From: JAPKYZ01 sp033763835 | GTDB taxonomy: Bacteria; Acidobacteriota; Terriglobia; Bryobacterales; Bryobacteraceae | DNA length: 64,000 nucleotides | Reading direction: 5' to 3' | NCBI GenBank assembly: GCA_033763835.1 | Contig: JANRJS010000016.1 | Location: 83,627-147,626, forward strand | The notes under the pieces: generated by a model | Told to the model about the DNA's origin: nothing | Seen by the model: only the letters and a program-made list of their open reading frames with translations | The model's database searches: none | Part shown: positions 16,362-24,705 of the stretch, one piece after another | How the letters are laid out: each line of letters opens with the position of its first letter | Position numbering within the stretch: the first letter of the stretch is position 1 | Position numbers and translations under genes: made by a program

Positions 16362-17588
16362 GTGACGGCGCGTTTCGTCCGTCCCGAAGATTTCATGTGG
16401 CTGGCGCTGTTCGCGGCGCTGCATTTCGCCAGCCCGGTGCGTTCTCCGGCCGAACTGGAGATCCTTGTCGGATTGGCGTTGTTCCAGGTCGCCGCACCGC
16501 GGGTCTCTTGGTTTTCCACTCCGGCGGGCAACCTCGCGTCGATCGGCGTCAAGCTGACTTTGGGCTGGCTGCTGATCGGTGTGACGTATGGCGTCGAATC
16601 GAGCTACTTCCTGATCCTGCTGTTGCCGGTGGTGTCGGCGGCAACGACAGTCGGCGGTTGGGGAACGGCGCTCGTTACGCTTCTCGCGGCGGGCGCGTAT
16701 CTCTCTTTCCTCTTGTTTCTAGATTGGAACCGCTATGAAATTCCGCCCGATCAAGCGCGCGAACTGGCTTTGCGTGTGCTGTTTCTGCCGCTGGTGGCGT
16801 TCCTGACGCACCAACTCGCAGATGCCAATCGGGCGGAGGCGCGCAATTACCAACGCACGGCGGCGGAACTCGCGGAGGCGAACCGGCACTTGCGCGACGC
16901 CGAAGACGCGGTGCGGCGCGCGGATCGTCTGGCGGCTCTCGGGCAGCTGACGGCGGGCTTGGCGCACGAGCTCCGGAATCCGCTGGGCACGATCCGCAGT
17001 TCGGCGGAACTGCTGGCGAAGCGGCTGCCGGAGGGCGACGCGGTGGGGCGCGAACTGGCGGGTTTCATCACTTCGGAGACCGACCGCGCAAACTCCCTCA
17101 TGGTGCGGTTTCTCGATTTTGCGCGTCCCGTCAAACTGCGGCGGAAACCCGCCGCGCTTGCGGAATCGCTGGACGAAGCGATCGCGGAAATCGAGAGGCG
17201 CAACCCGCCGCACGCCGTGCGCGTCATCAAGAATTATTCGCCCGATCTTCGTCCCGTGGAGGTCGATGCGGAATTGATGCGGCAAGTGTTCGTCAACCTG
17301 ATTGCGAACGCGGTGGAGGCTACCCCTGCGGGCGGGGTAGTAACGGTGAGGACCAGAGAGACCGAAAATGGCGTGGAAACCGCGGTGATCGACCGCGGAT
17401 CGGGCATTGCGCCGGAGCACCGGTCGAGCGTGTTTAATCCATTCTTCACGACGAAACCTTCGGGCGTCGGTTTAGGATTGGCGATCGCGGCGAAGATCGT
17501 CGATTTGCATGGCGGGCGGCTCGATGTCGATTCCACGCCGGGAGAGGGGAGCGTGTTTCGCGTATGGATTCCGCGCGTACCGTCCTGA
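16362..17588 (+). CDS. Sensor histidine kinase, NtrB-like
   Basis: 408 residues with about five N-terminal membrane helices (residues 12-150), a short coiled linker (ANRAEARNYQRTAAELAEANR), a HisKA domain with the phospho-acceptor His202 in AHELRNPLGTI, and an HATPase_c domain. The ATPase domain shows the N-box (NLIANAVEA), G1 (DRGSGIAPEH), F-box (FNPFFTTKPSG) and G2 (GVGLGLAIAAKIV). It has no obvious periplasmic sensing domain, so the membrane helices themselves may sense. It starts with GTG and overlaps the following NtrC-type regulator by 25 nt, its evident partner. Confidence 0.92.
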   Translation: MTARFVRPEDFMWLALFAALHFASPVRSPAELEILVGLALFQVAAPRVSWFSTPAGNLASIGVKLTLGWLLIGVTYGVESSYFLILLLPVVSAATTVGGWGTALVTLLAAGAYLSFLLFLDWNRYEIPPDQARELALRVLFLPLVAFLTHQLADANRAEARNYQRTAAELAEANRHLRDAEDAVRRADRLAALGQLTAGLAHELRNPLGTIRSSAELLAKRLPEGDAVGRELAGFITSETDRANSLMVRFLDFARPVKLRRKPAALAESLDEAIAEIERRNPPHAVRVIKNYSPDLRPVEVDAELMRQVFVNLIANAVEATPAGGVVTVRTRETENGVETAVIDRGSGIAPEHRSSVFNPFFTTKPSGVGLGLAIAAKIVDLHGGRLDVDSTPGEGSVFRVWIPRVPS

Positions 17589-18922
17589 TCGTCGAGGACG
17601 AAGACAAGCTGCGGCGCGTTCTGCAATTGCAACTCGCCGGCGCGGGTTATTCCGTGCTCGAAGCCGCTCATACGGAGGCCGCGCTGAAAATCGCCGATCG
17701 CGCGGGCGTCGTCCTCACGGATCTACGATTGCCCGGCGCGGACGGCATGGCGCTGCTCGAGACGTTGTCGCGCGAGCATCCCCATCTGCCCGTAATCGTC
17801 ATGACCGCCTACGGCACCATTGAATCGGCCGTGGCGGCGATGAAAGCCGGGGCGGTGGACTTTCTGCTGAAGCCATTCTCGGGCGACCATCTCGTGACCG
17901 TCGTCGAGAAGGCGCTATCGCTGCGGTCGCTGCGCGACGAAAATCGCCGCCTCCGCGCGGAGCTGGGCCGCGTGTCCGATTTCGAGGGCCTGATCGGAAA
18001 AAGCGCCGCGATGCGAGAGGTCTTCTCGACGGTCATTCGCGTCGCCCCCACGCGCGCCACCGTGCTGCTGGCGGGCGAAAGCGGCGTCGGTAAAGACCGC
18101 ATCGCTCGCGCGATCCATCATCAATCGCCGCGGCGCGACCGTCCGTTCGTCAAGATCAATTGCACCGCGCTTCCCGAAAATCTGATGGAGAGCGAGCTGT
18201 TCGGCTACGAGAAAGGTGCGTTCACCGGAGCGATCGCCGCAAAGCCGGGTAAGTTCGAGCAAGCCGATTCGGGTACGGTGTTTCTCGACGAGATCGGCGA
18301 CGTGCCGCCCGCCGTGCAGGTGAAGCTGCTGCGCATCTTGCAGGATCGCGAACTCGAGCGCCTGGGATCGAACCGCACGCGCGCGGTGGACGTGCGGGTG
18401 GTCGCCGCCACCAACGTCGATCTGCGCGTGGCGCTCGAAAACGGGACGTTTCGCGAGGATCTGTATTACCGGTTGAACGTCGTGCCCATCGATATTCCGC
18501 CGTTGCGGGCGCGGCGCGAGGACATTCCGGCGCTGGTGGAACGCTTCGCGGGCGGCGTTCCGGTGACGGCGGCGGCGATGGAGAAACTCATCGCGCACCA
18601 TTGGCCGGGAAACGTGCGCGAACTCGAAAACGCGATCGAGCGCAGTTTGATCTTGCGCGCGGGGGACAAACTCGACGCGGCGGACGTTCGGCTGGAGGCT
18701 CCGCGAGCGCGCCCGGCGGGCGACGGATTTCTGCCCGACGGAGTGACGCTTGAGGAGCACGAACAGTCGCTGATCCGCGAGGCGTTACGCCGCGCGAACG
18801 GAAACAAGAGCCACGCGGCGCGGCTGCTTGGATTAACGCGCAATGCGCTGCGCTACCGGCTGACGCAGATGGGCGTCGCCGACGCAAATGGCGATCGCGA
18901 CGACGATCATTCCGGCAAGTAG
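17564..18922 (+). CDS. Sigma-54-dependent response regulator, NtrC family
   Basis: 452 residues in three domains. The receiver (1-115) has Asp53 in LTDLRLPG and Lys103 in LLKPF. The AAA+ domain (about 140-370) has Walker A GESGVGKD, the GAFTGA loop that contacts sigma-54 (ESELFGYEKGAFTGAI) and Walker B VFLDEIGD. A Fis-type helix-turn-helix lies near the end (NKSHAARLLGLTRNALRYRL). Walker A carries Val where most relatives have Thr. Phosphorylation by the upstream kinase should switch on ATP-driven opening at sigma-54 promoters. The 3' end runs 16 nt into the convergent DapF-like gene. Confidence 0.93.
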   Translation: MDSARTVLIVEDEDKLRRVLQLQLAGAGYSVLEAAHTEAALKIADRAGVVLTDLRLPGADGMALLETLSREHPHLPVIVMTAYGTIESAVAAMKAGAVDFLLKPFSGDHLVTVVEKALSLRSLRDENRRLRAELGRVSDFEGLIGKSAAMREVFSTVIRVAPTRATVLLAGESGVGKDRIARAIHHQSPRRDRPFVKINCTALPENLMESELFGYEKGAFTGAIAAKPGKFEQADSGTVFLDEIGDVPPAVQVKLLRILQDRELERLGSNRTRAVDVRVVAATNVDLRVALENGTFREDLYYRLNVVPIDIPPLRARREDIPALVERFAGGVPVTAAAMEKLIAHHWPGNVRELENAIERSLILRAGDKLDAADVRLEAPRARPAGDGFLPDGVTLEEHEQSLIREALRRANGNKSHAARLLGLTRNALRYRLTQMGVADANGDRDDDHSGK

Positions 18923-19680
18923 AATTCGCCGCGGGCGGTCAACTCGGCGGGCCCGGTGAGCAGCAGTGAGCCTGATTCTTCGCGAAACGCGAGTGGGCCC
19001 GCTTCGGTCAGTACGGTCAGCGGGGGCTCTACCAAACCTTTGTGCATCGCCGCGAACGCTGCGCCGGTCGAGCCCGTGCCCGAGCTCATCGTCCAGCCCG
19101 CGCCGCGCTCGTAGAACCGCGCTTCGACGGTGTGGCGATCGATGGCGCGCACAAACGAGATGTTCGAGCGGTTGGGCCAGCGCGGGTGCGATTCGAGACG
19201 CCGCCCGCGCTCCACCCAATCGCTGGGGATTTCATCGCAGATGAGTGCGCATTGCGGATTGCCCACCCACATCGCAACGGCCGAATAGCCTTCGAGTTCG
19301 ATTTCTTCGCGAACCTCGGGCCGCCCCATATCCATCTCGAACTCGAACTTTCTGCCCTCGCGCCGCTTGAGCCACAGACGCTTCTCGCCCGCGCCCGTCT
19401 GGATGACGACACGCTCGCCCGCAAGCCCGGTATCGACCAGCAGCGCCGCAGCGCAACGCGTGCCGTTGCCCGAGATTTCGGAGTCGCTGCCGTCGGAGTT
19501 GATCAACCGGATGCGCGGACCGTCGCGGTCGATCAGCATCCAACCGTCGGCTCCGACTCCGGTATGTCGGTCGCAGATGGCGATCGCGCCGGCGCGCGGG
19601 TCGAGGTGCGGAAGTTCGTGCGTCCACGAGAGAAGAAAGTCGTTACGCGCGCCGTGCGCTTTGGTGAAGGGGATGGTCAT
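18907..19680 (-). CDS. dapF: DapF-family epimerase with both catalytic Cys replaced by Ser
   Basis: 257 residues matching diaminopimelate epimerase end to end: FTKAHGARNDF at the N-terminus, GVGADGWMLI, NSDGSDSEISGNGTRC, and ERGAGWTMSSGTGSTGAAF. In the family the two acid-base residues are cysteines, in the C-G-N-G-x-R and A-C-G-T-G motifs. Here both are serine (Ser70 and Ser200), while the surrounding motifs are kept. DapF converts L,L- to meso-diaminopimelate for lysine and peptidoglycan. This protein may use serines, have a changed reaction, or be inactive. ATG 19680 overlaps the preceding glycosyltransferase stop (ATGA); the longer upstream frame is antisense noise. Confidence 0.82.
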   Translation of the reverse strand: MTIPFTKAHGARNDFLLSWTHELPHLDPRAGAIAICDRHTGVGADGWMLIDRDGPRIRLINSDGSDSEISGNGTRCAAALLVDTGLAGERVVIQTGAGEKRLWLKRREGRKFEFEMDMGRPEVREEIELEGYSAVAMWVGNPQCALICDEIPSDWVERGRRLESHPRWPNRSNISFVRAIDRHTVEARFYERGAGWTMSSGTGSTGAAFAAMHKGLVEPPLTVLTEAGPLAFREESGSLLLTGPAELTARGEFYLPE

Positions 19681-21116
19681 CGTTCTTGCCGCCGTTTGAA
19701 AATCTCGACCGTGCGGTCGCCGGAGCGCGAAATGCGCACCAGTTCGTAGTTGCGTTTGCGTGCCATCCCAGATTCCGGCGAGCCTTCCGCCGCCACCACC
19801 CATCGCGGCCACAAGAAAAGGTCGGGGCGTGCCAGCGCCGCCGGGTAAATCAAGCCGTTGCCCTCGTGGATGGTCTCGCGCAAGGGAATTCCCGCTTCGC
19901 GCGGGACGCGGATCAAGTCGCCGAAGGAGACGAATACGCGGTCGCCCCGTTTGTACTCTTCGCGAAGAAAGAGCGCGGCGTCCTGCGTTGCGGCTACGCG
20001 CGCGCGCCCGTTCACCTGCGCTTCCTTCCACACCACCCAACCGTCGCGGCGCGGATAGAAGAACCACGGCGACACCGACGCCGCGATCAGCGCGATCGCG
20101 ATCCAAGGGCGGATCGCCAACGCGCCCGCCGCAAACGCCGTCAGCGGCAACACCGCAAGCCCGTAGCGCGAGTTGTAGTAGCTGTTGGGCCAGAGTCCGG
20201 GGAGGAAGATCGGGCTACCGCCGTCGTGCATGCTCGCGATGTAGAACAGCGGGACGATGGCGAGAAGCAGCGGCCACCACACGCGGCGAACGAGCGAGAC
20301 CGCGATACCCATAGCGCCAATAGCGATCGCGCCCCAACCGGCGTTCGCTACGGACGCCGCGCCGTAGTAACGCAGGGCGACGAACCAATCGCCGCGCCCG
20401 GGATACGGCTTGTCGCCTTGGATTCCGTGCGGCGAGTACGGTCCGTTGTAGAACTCCAGCCAGTTTCCGTAGAACCAGCGATTGTGCGCGAACCAGTAGA
20501 GCGGGGCGGCCCCGGCAATAGCGCCGAACAGCAACGTGTGTCCCATATTGCGTTTCGCGAAAAACACGATAAGCGCGCCGATGGGGAGAAGAAACCAGCC
20601 GTCGTAGCGAGTGAGCGCGCACGCCGCCGCCGCCAGACCCGCGCACGCGGCGCTCGCCGCCGATCCCGATTTCGAATACGCGACAAGAGACAGTAGCAGC
20701 GCCCCTTCACAAGCGAAGAACAGGGGTTCGGTCATCGGCGCGGAGGCCAGATACAGCAAGTTGGGATTAAAGGCGAAGACGAGGGCCGCTACGATTCCGG
20801 CCGCCGCCGTTCCATAGGCGCGAGATGCCGCAAGCGCGAGAAACCACGCCGCGAGAATCGCGCTCGCCGCCGAAACAAGGGTCCCTGCGAGGCCACGGTG
20901 CCACAGCGAATCGATATTCGCGAGCGGCATCGTCAAGACGTGAGGCAGGGGAAGCCACACGGTGCCGATCTGCTCGACTCCCGGCGTGATGGAGTCCGAA
21001 ATGCGCCGCGCGATGTTGAGGTGCGCTTCGGCGTCGCCGTAGTTGAGATGCTCGCCCGCGCGAAAGAAGAGCCAAGCGGCCAGCGACACGGCGGTGACGA
21101 CGGCGGCGAACAGCAA
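19677..21116 (-). CDS. Multi-pass membrane glycosyltransferase-like protein (GT-C fold)
   Basis: About 479 residues with roughly ten membrane helices and a soluble C-terminal part. After the first helix there is an acidic loop (NYGDAEAHLNIARR), as in GT-C enzymes where an Asp of the first periplasmic loop is catalytic. ALTRYDGWFLLPIGAL and APLYWFAHNRWFYGNW resemble the dolichyl-phosphate-mannose transferase (PMT/ArnT-like) group in bacteria, which use lipid-linked sugars. TTG 21116 is the likely start, ten bases after the PfkB gene stop; the extra N-terminal residues in the open frame overlap that gene. The sugar and acceptor are not evident. Confidence 0.75.
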   Translation of the reverse strand: MLFAAVVTAVSLAAWLFFRAGEHLNYGDAEAHLNIARRISDSITPGVEQIGTVWLPLPHVLTMPLANIDSLWHRGLAGTLVSAASAILAAWFLALAASRAYGTAAAGIVAALVFAFNPNLLYLASAPMTEPLFFACEGALLLSLVAYSKSGSAASAACAGLAAAACALTRYDGWFLLPIGALIVFFAKRNMGHTLLFGAIAGAAPLYWFAHNRWFYGNWLEFYNGPYSPHGIQGDKPYPGRGDWFVALRYYGAASVANAGWGAIAIGAMGIAVSLVRRVWWPLLLAIVPLFYIASMHDGGSPIFLPGLWPNSYYNSRYGLAVLPLTAFAAGALAIRPWIAIALIAASVSPWFFYPRRDGWVVWKEAQVNGRARVAATQDAALFLREEYKRGDRVFVSFGDLIRVPREAGIPLRETIHEGNGLIYPAALARPDLFLWPRWVVAAEGSPESGMARKRNYELVRISRSGDRTVEIFKRRQER

Positions 21117-21126
21117 CGCGGGCGGA

Positions 21127-22041
21127 CTAGAAGCTCGTGATGTTTTTGAACTGCGTATACCGCGCGTCGATTTCTTCGCGCGTGAGCGTCCGGAAGCGGT
21201 CAACGCCAAACCTTTCGCAGCAGAAGCTGCCCATCACCGAGCCGTAGACGACTGCGCGATTCAACTCGCGGCGGTCGAAATCCTTCTTGGGATCGAAACC
21301 GATGCCCGCGAGATAGCCGAAAAATCCGCCCGCGAAGCAATCGCCCGCGCCCGTAGGGTCGAACAGCGAATCGAGCGGGTAAGCGGGCGCGACAAAATAA
21401 TGATCGTCGCGGAACAGCATCGCGCCGTCGCCGCCGCGCTTGATAATCAGCGTGTGCGGCCCCATGGCGAGAATCTCTTTCGCCGCCTCGCGCAAGCTGG
21501 GCTTGTCCGAAAGCATGCGCGCTTCCTCGTCGTTGATCACTAGGACATCCCATTCGGCGATGGTGGCGAGCAGTTCCTCGCGCGCGATGTTGATCCAGAG
21601 ATTCATCGTATCGCCGCCGGTCAGGACAGGCGACTTCATCTGCGCGCGGACGCCCTTTTGCAGTGTCGGCTGAATGTTGCCGAGCAGGAGATATGGCTGG
21701 TCGCGATAATGCTCCGGCAGCTTGGGGTCGAAAGTCTCGAAGACGTTGAGGTCGGTCTGCAGCGTCTCGCGCTGGTTCATATTCTCGAAGTAGCGCCCGC
21801 GCCAAAAGAAGGTGAGTCCGTCGGCCCGTTCGAGACCCGAAGTGTCGATGCCTCGTCCTTCGAGTAGCGACTGATCTTCGGGCGCGAAGTCGTGCCCCAC
21901 GACGCCGACGATGCGCACCGGCGCGAAATAACTCGCTGCCAGCGATATGTACGTACAGGCTCCGCCGAGCATCCGGTCGACATTCCCGTGCGGTGTTTCC
22001 ACGCCGTCGTAAGCGACACTACCGACAACCACTAAAGACAT
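21127..22041 (-). CDS. PfkB/ribokinase-family sugar kinase
   Basis: 304 residues of the ribokinase fold. LVVVGSVAYDGVETP begins the first strand, LGGACTYISLAASYF is the N-terminal signature region, VLVINDEEARML the nucleotide-side strand, and DPTGAGDCFAGGFFGYLA the second PfkB signature with the catalytic Asp and anion hole. ATG 22041 has a GGAGA site before it and fits the family start. The kinase phosphorylates a sugar or nucleoside; the closest look is to the sugar kinases often annotated simply as PfkB. It precedes the glycosyltransferase and DapF-like genes on the same strand. Confidence 0.85.
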   Translation of the reverse strand: MSLVVVGSVAYDGVETPHGNVDRMLGGACTYISLAASYFAPVRIVGVVGHDFAPEDQSLLEGRGIDTSGLERADGLTFFWRGRYFENMNQRETLQTDLNVFETFDPKLPEHYRDQPYLLLGNIQPTLQKGVRAQMKSPVLTGGDTMNLWINIAREELLATIAEWDVLVINDEEARMLSDKPSLREAAKEILAMGPHTLIIKRGGDGAMLFRDDHYFVAPAYPLDSLFDPTGAGDCFAGGFFGYLAGIGFDPKKDFDRRELNRAVVYGSVMGSFCCERFGVDRFRTLTREEIDARYTQFKNITSF

Positions 22042-22160
22042 GAGTTCTCCAGACAAAGAAATGGCGGGACCATTGAGGATCATGGCGCACAACGGATGCG
22101 GCGCAAATAGCGCCTAACCTGTGCGCTCATCTCCACGATCCCGCCGGATGTGGGTAACGC

Positions 22161-22523
22161 TTAGTTGGTGACGTCGTTGGTCCGCGACTCGTCGCGCACC
22201 TTGAGATACACGTCGTACCACTTCTTCTGCGCGGGCGACTCCGAGTACTTGTCGAACGATTCCTGGCTGTCGAACTCCATCACCAGGATGTGCGTGAAGT
22301 TCGGCGTCATTTGGTTCTTGATGGTCTTCAGCCACACGTTCTTCAAGCCCGGGTGTTTCATTTCGGCGATGCCCGCGATGGCCTTGTCGATATCGGCCTT
22401 CGAGGCGTCCGCCTTGAACTTCACGTTGATGACGTGGATCACCGATTTCGGCTTAGCCGGTTGCGCGAACGCCGCCGGGGCGAGCATCGCGAGAGTCAAT
22501 ACAAAAGAAGCGAACAGTTTCAT
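22161..22523 (-). CDS. Exported Dabb-type alpha/beta barrel protein
   Basis: 120 residues: signal peptide (about 1-20, ending AFAQ), then a single Dabb (stress-responsive A/B barrel) domain. VIHVINVKFKADASKADIDKAI opens it, HPGLKNVWL and FTHILVMEFDSQESFDKY form the conserved middle, and KKWYDVYLKVRDES the end. Dabb proteins form small dimeric barrels and most are cytoplasmic, so the signal peptide is unusual. A second exported Dabb gene lies at 59379-59816. An AAGGAG site precedes ATG 22523. The 120 nt downstream, before the PfkB gene, hold only a short hairpin (22100-22114). Confidence 0.8.
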   Translation of the reverse strand: MKLFASFVLTLAMLAPAAFAQPAKPKSVIHVINVKFKADASKADIDKAIAGIAEMKHPGLKNVWLKTIKNQMTPNFTHILVMEFDSQESFDKYSESPAQKKWYDVYLKVRDESRTNDVTN

Positions 22524-22541
22524 GGAGTCTCCTTCGGATCG

Positions 22542-23198
22542 TTAGCTACCGGACCGCTCGAACGCCTTGGCGTGGTCCTTCAAAAATTGCTCCAGGCCCT
22601 TGTCGGTGAGCGGATGATTGAACAGCATGTCGAGCGTCTTAAACGGCATGGTGCCGATGTGGGCGCCGATTTCCGCCGCCTGCGCCACATGCAGCGGGCT
22701 GCGCAGGCTGGCCGCGAGAATCTGCGTCGGGAAGTTGTAGTTGGCGTAGATGGTTGCGATCGACTCGATCAGTTCCATCCCAGTGAGGGCGATGTCGTCG
22801 AGGCGTCCGACGAACGGGCTAATGATGTACGCCCCGGCTTTCGCCGCCAATAGCGCTTGCGGAGCGGTGAAACACAACGTGACGTTAGTGCGAATCCCTT
22901 CGCCCGAAAGCGTCTTGCAAGCCTTAACGCCATCGCGAATCAGCGGCAGCTTCACGACTACGTTCTTATGGATTTTTGCGAGCTTGCGGCCTTCGCTCAC
23001 CATATGGTCGTACTCGGTGGCCACCACCTCCGCGGAGATATCGCCGTCTACAATGTCGCAAATCGCGGCGATCTGCTTTTCGATCGGGTTGCCTTCTTTA
23101 GCGATCAACGAAGGATTGGTCGTGACGCCATCGACGATGCCCCAAGCCGCGCCTTTGCGCAATTCGTCGAGATTCGCGGTGTCGAGAAAGATTTTCAT
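22542..23198 (-). CDS. tal: Transaldolase, small TalC/Fsa type
   Basis: 218 residues, the short decameric form of transaldolase or fructose-6-phosphate aldolase. MKIFLDTANLDELRKG and VDGVTTNPSLIAKEG are hallmark N-terminal blocks. NVVVKLPL carries the Schiff-base Lys, then TLCFTAPQALLAAKAGA and YISPFVGRLDD follow, and the end has FKTLDMLFNHPLTDKG. The enzyme moves a dihydroxyacetone unit between sugar phosphates in the pentose phosphate pathway; which of the two activities dominates cannot be told here. A GGAG site precedes ATG 23198, which overlaps the FAH-family gene stop by four bases. Confidence 0.92.
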   Translation of the reverse strand: MKIFLDTANLDELRKGAAWGIVDGVTTNPSLIAKEGNPIEKQIAAICDIVDGDISAEVVATEYDHMVSEGRKLAKIHKNVVVKLPLIRDGVKACKTLSGEGIRTNVTLCFTAPQALLAAKAGAYIISPFVGRLDDIALTGMELIESIATIYANYNFPTQILAASLRSPLHVAQAAEIGAHIGTMPFKTLDMLFNHPLTDKGLEQFLKDHAKAFERSGS

Positions 23199-23866
23199 AG
23201 AGTCTCCTGAACCACCGGATTTTCGAGCGCGCCCACCGCGGCTACTTCCACTCGAATTACATCGCCCGGCTGTACCGGCCCGACGCCTTCCGGAGTGCCG
23301 GTGGCGATCAAATCGCCCGGCTCCAGCGTCATAAACCGGCTGACAAACTCAAGAATAACAGGGATCGGAAAGATCAAATCCTTCGCCGAGCCGTTCTGTT
23401 TCAGCGCGCCATTCACCCAGGTCTTGACGCCTAGCGCCGTCTCATCCACCCGCTCTCGCGGTGCGATTTCCGGTCCTACGCAGCAGAACGTATCGAAGCC
23501 TTTGCCGCGCGTGAACTGGCCGTCTTTCTTCTGGAGGTCGCGCGCGGTGACGTCGTTGATCGCGACGTAGCCCAGCACGCAACTCATCGCATTCTCTTGC
23601 GTGAGGTAGCGGGCGCGGGTACCGATTACCAATCCGATCTCGCCTTCGTAGTTGACGCTCGACGAGATGCGCGGGTAGACGATCGGCGAGCCGTGGTCGT
23701 TCAACGACGACGGCGGCTTCAGAAAGATCAACGGCTCGGCGGGCACTTCGTTACCGAGTTCCTCGGCGTGCTTGCGGTAGTTGCGGCCCACGCACACGAT
23801 CTTCGACGGGCGGATGCCATCGAGCGGACCGCCCACAAAGCGGCCTCCGCGAAATTCCATCTTCAC
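23195..23866 (-). CDS. Fumarylacetoacetate hydrolase-family protein
   Basis: 223 residues of the FAH fold. VCVGRNYRKHAEELG opens the domain, EPLIFLKPPSSL follows, NYEGEIGLVIG carries the two metal-binding acidic residues, GYVAINDVTARDLQ the third, and IATGTPEGVGPVQPGD ends it. Members hydrolyse or decarboxylate 2-oxo acids in aromatic-compound breakdown, or act as acylpyruvases; the sequence alone does not tell which. GTG 23866 overlaps the lipoprotein gene stop (GTGA); ATG 23860 is the alternative. The gene lies between the FN3 lipoprotein and transaldolase in an overlapping run. Confidence 0.88.
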   Translation of the reverse strand: MKMEFRGGRFVGGPLDGIRPSKIVCVGRNYRKHAEELGNEVPAEPLIFLKPPSSLNDHGSPIVYPRISSSVNYEGEIGLVIGTRARYLTQENAMSCVLGYVAINDVTARDLQKKDGQFTRGKGFDTFCCVGPEIAPRERVDETALGVKTWVNGALKQNGSAKDLIFPIPVILEFVSRFMTLEPGDLIATGTPEGVGPVQPGDVIRVEVAAVGALENPVVQETL

Positions 23867-24705
23867 GGTACTTTCACCTCCTGCGCGGCGGACCGCGCGC
23901 TTTCATTCCCCTGGGTATCGATCGCCGCCACTTCGTAGCGGTACGTTCTCCCGGATTCGACGGCCTTGTCGCTGTACGTCGCCGCCACTAGTTTCTCCGC
24001 CAATAGAAGCCCGTTGCGATACACGCGATAAGCGGCCAGATCGTCTGCCGCCGGACGCTCCCACGCCAGCTCGATCGAACCCACTCCCGCGATGGCGGTA
24101 AGTTGCGAAGGCTGCGCCGGCGGAAACGTATCTCGATATAGGATTGCCGTAAACTCCGAAACTTCGCTCTCCGCGGAGCCTTGCGCCAGTTGCACTGCGT
24201 ATCTGTACTCCTTGCCGTACTCGGCCGTTCGGTCCAAGTAAGGAGGATCCGATTCGCCCAGAATTTCTTCCCCTCGCCGAATGCGCGCACGCCCGCCGGT
24301 CCAAGAGAGTTCGACACCATCGGGCCTAGCGACGACGCGCGGCGTTGGCTTTTCGAGCGGTGCGATGACCGCGAGACTGACAGTGTTCGACCATTCCGAG
24401 AACCGCCCGCGCTTCGAAGCGGTCCGCGCGCGAATGTTTACTTCGCGGCCCACGTAAGGCGCGGCCTCCATCTCGCGAGCGCCGGGGGCCCCGTCGATCT
24501 CGATCTCCGTGGCGCTCAGCGCAACGGGTATCCCGTCGGTGGACTGCGCCGGTGGCGTGAACTCGACCAGAATCTTGCCGCCCCGCTGAATCGCCCTGAG
24601 GTCTTCGATCTTGGTGGGGATATGCAGCGCGGGGGGCAAAGGCTCGCCGACATAGGCGCAACCAGCGAGGGACATGGCCGTAACGATCGCCGCGCCGCGC
24701 ATCAC
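23863..24705 (-). CDS. Lipoprotein with fibronectin type III domains
   Basis: 280 residues. The N-terminus MSLAGCAYVGEPLPP is a lipobox (LAGC), so the protein should be lipid-anchored at about Cys16. Two FN3-like domains follow: one up to about residue 110 (EFTPPAQSTDG, VNIRARTASKRGRFSEW) and one at about 195-280 (PAQPSQLTAIAGVGSIELAWERP, LAAYRVYRNG, GRTYRYEVAAIDTQGNES). FN3 repeats bind proteins or sugars at the cell surface. It starts GTG 24705 or ATG 24702, overlapping the hslU stop, and overlaps the FAH-family gene at its other end. Confidence 0.82.
   Translation of the reverse strand: MMRGAAIVTAMSLAGCAYVGEPLPPALHIPTKIEDLRAIQRGGKILVEFTPPAQSTDGIPVALSATEIEIDGAPGAREMEAAPYVGREVNIRARTASKRGRFSEWSNTVSLAVIAPLEKPTPRVVARPDGVELSWTGGRARIRRGEEILGESDPPYLDRTAEYGKEYRYAVQLAQGSAESEVSEFTAILYRDTFPPAQPSQLTAIAGVGSIELAWERPAADDLAAYRVYRNGLLLAEKLVAATYSDKAVESGRTYRYEVAAIDTQGNESARSAAQEVKVP

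Noticed and set aside
18907..20106. 399-codon version of the DapF-like gene
   Set aside because: The upstream part overlaps the glycosyltransferase and lacks DapF motifs; the homology begins at ATG 19680 with a normal ATGA overlap.
22100..22114. Possible terminator GGCGC-AAATA-GCGCC after the Dabb gene
   Set aside because: The stem is only five pairs and no T-run follows on either strand, so it is not supported as a terminator.
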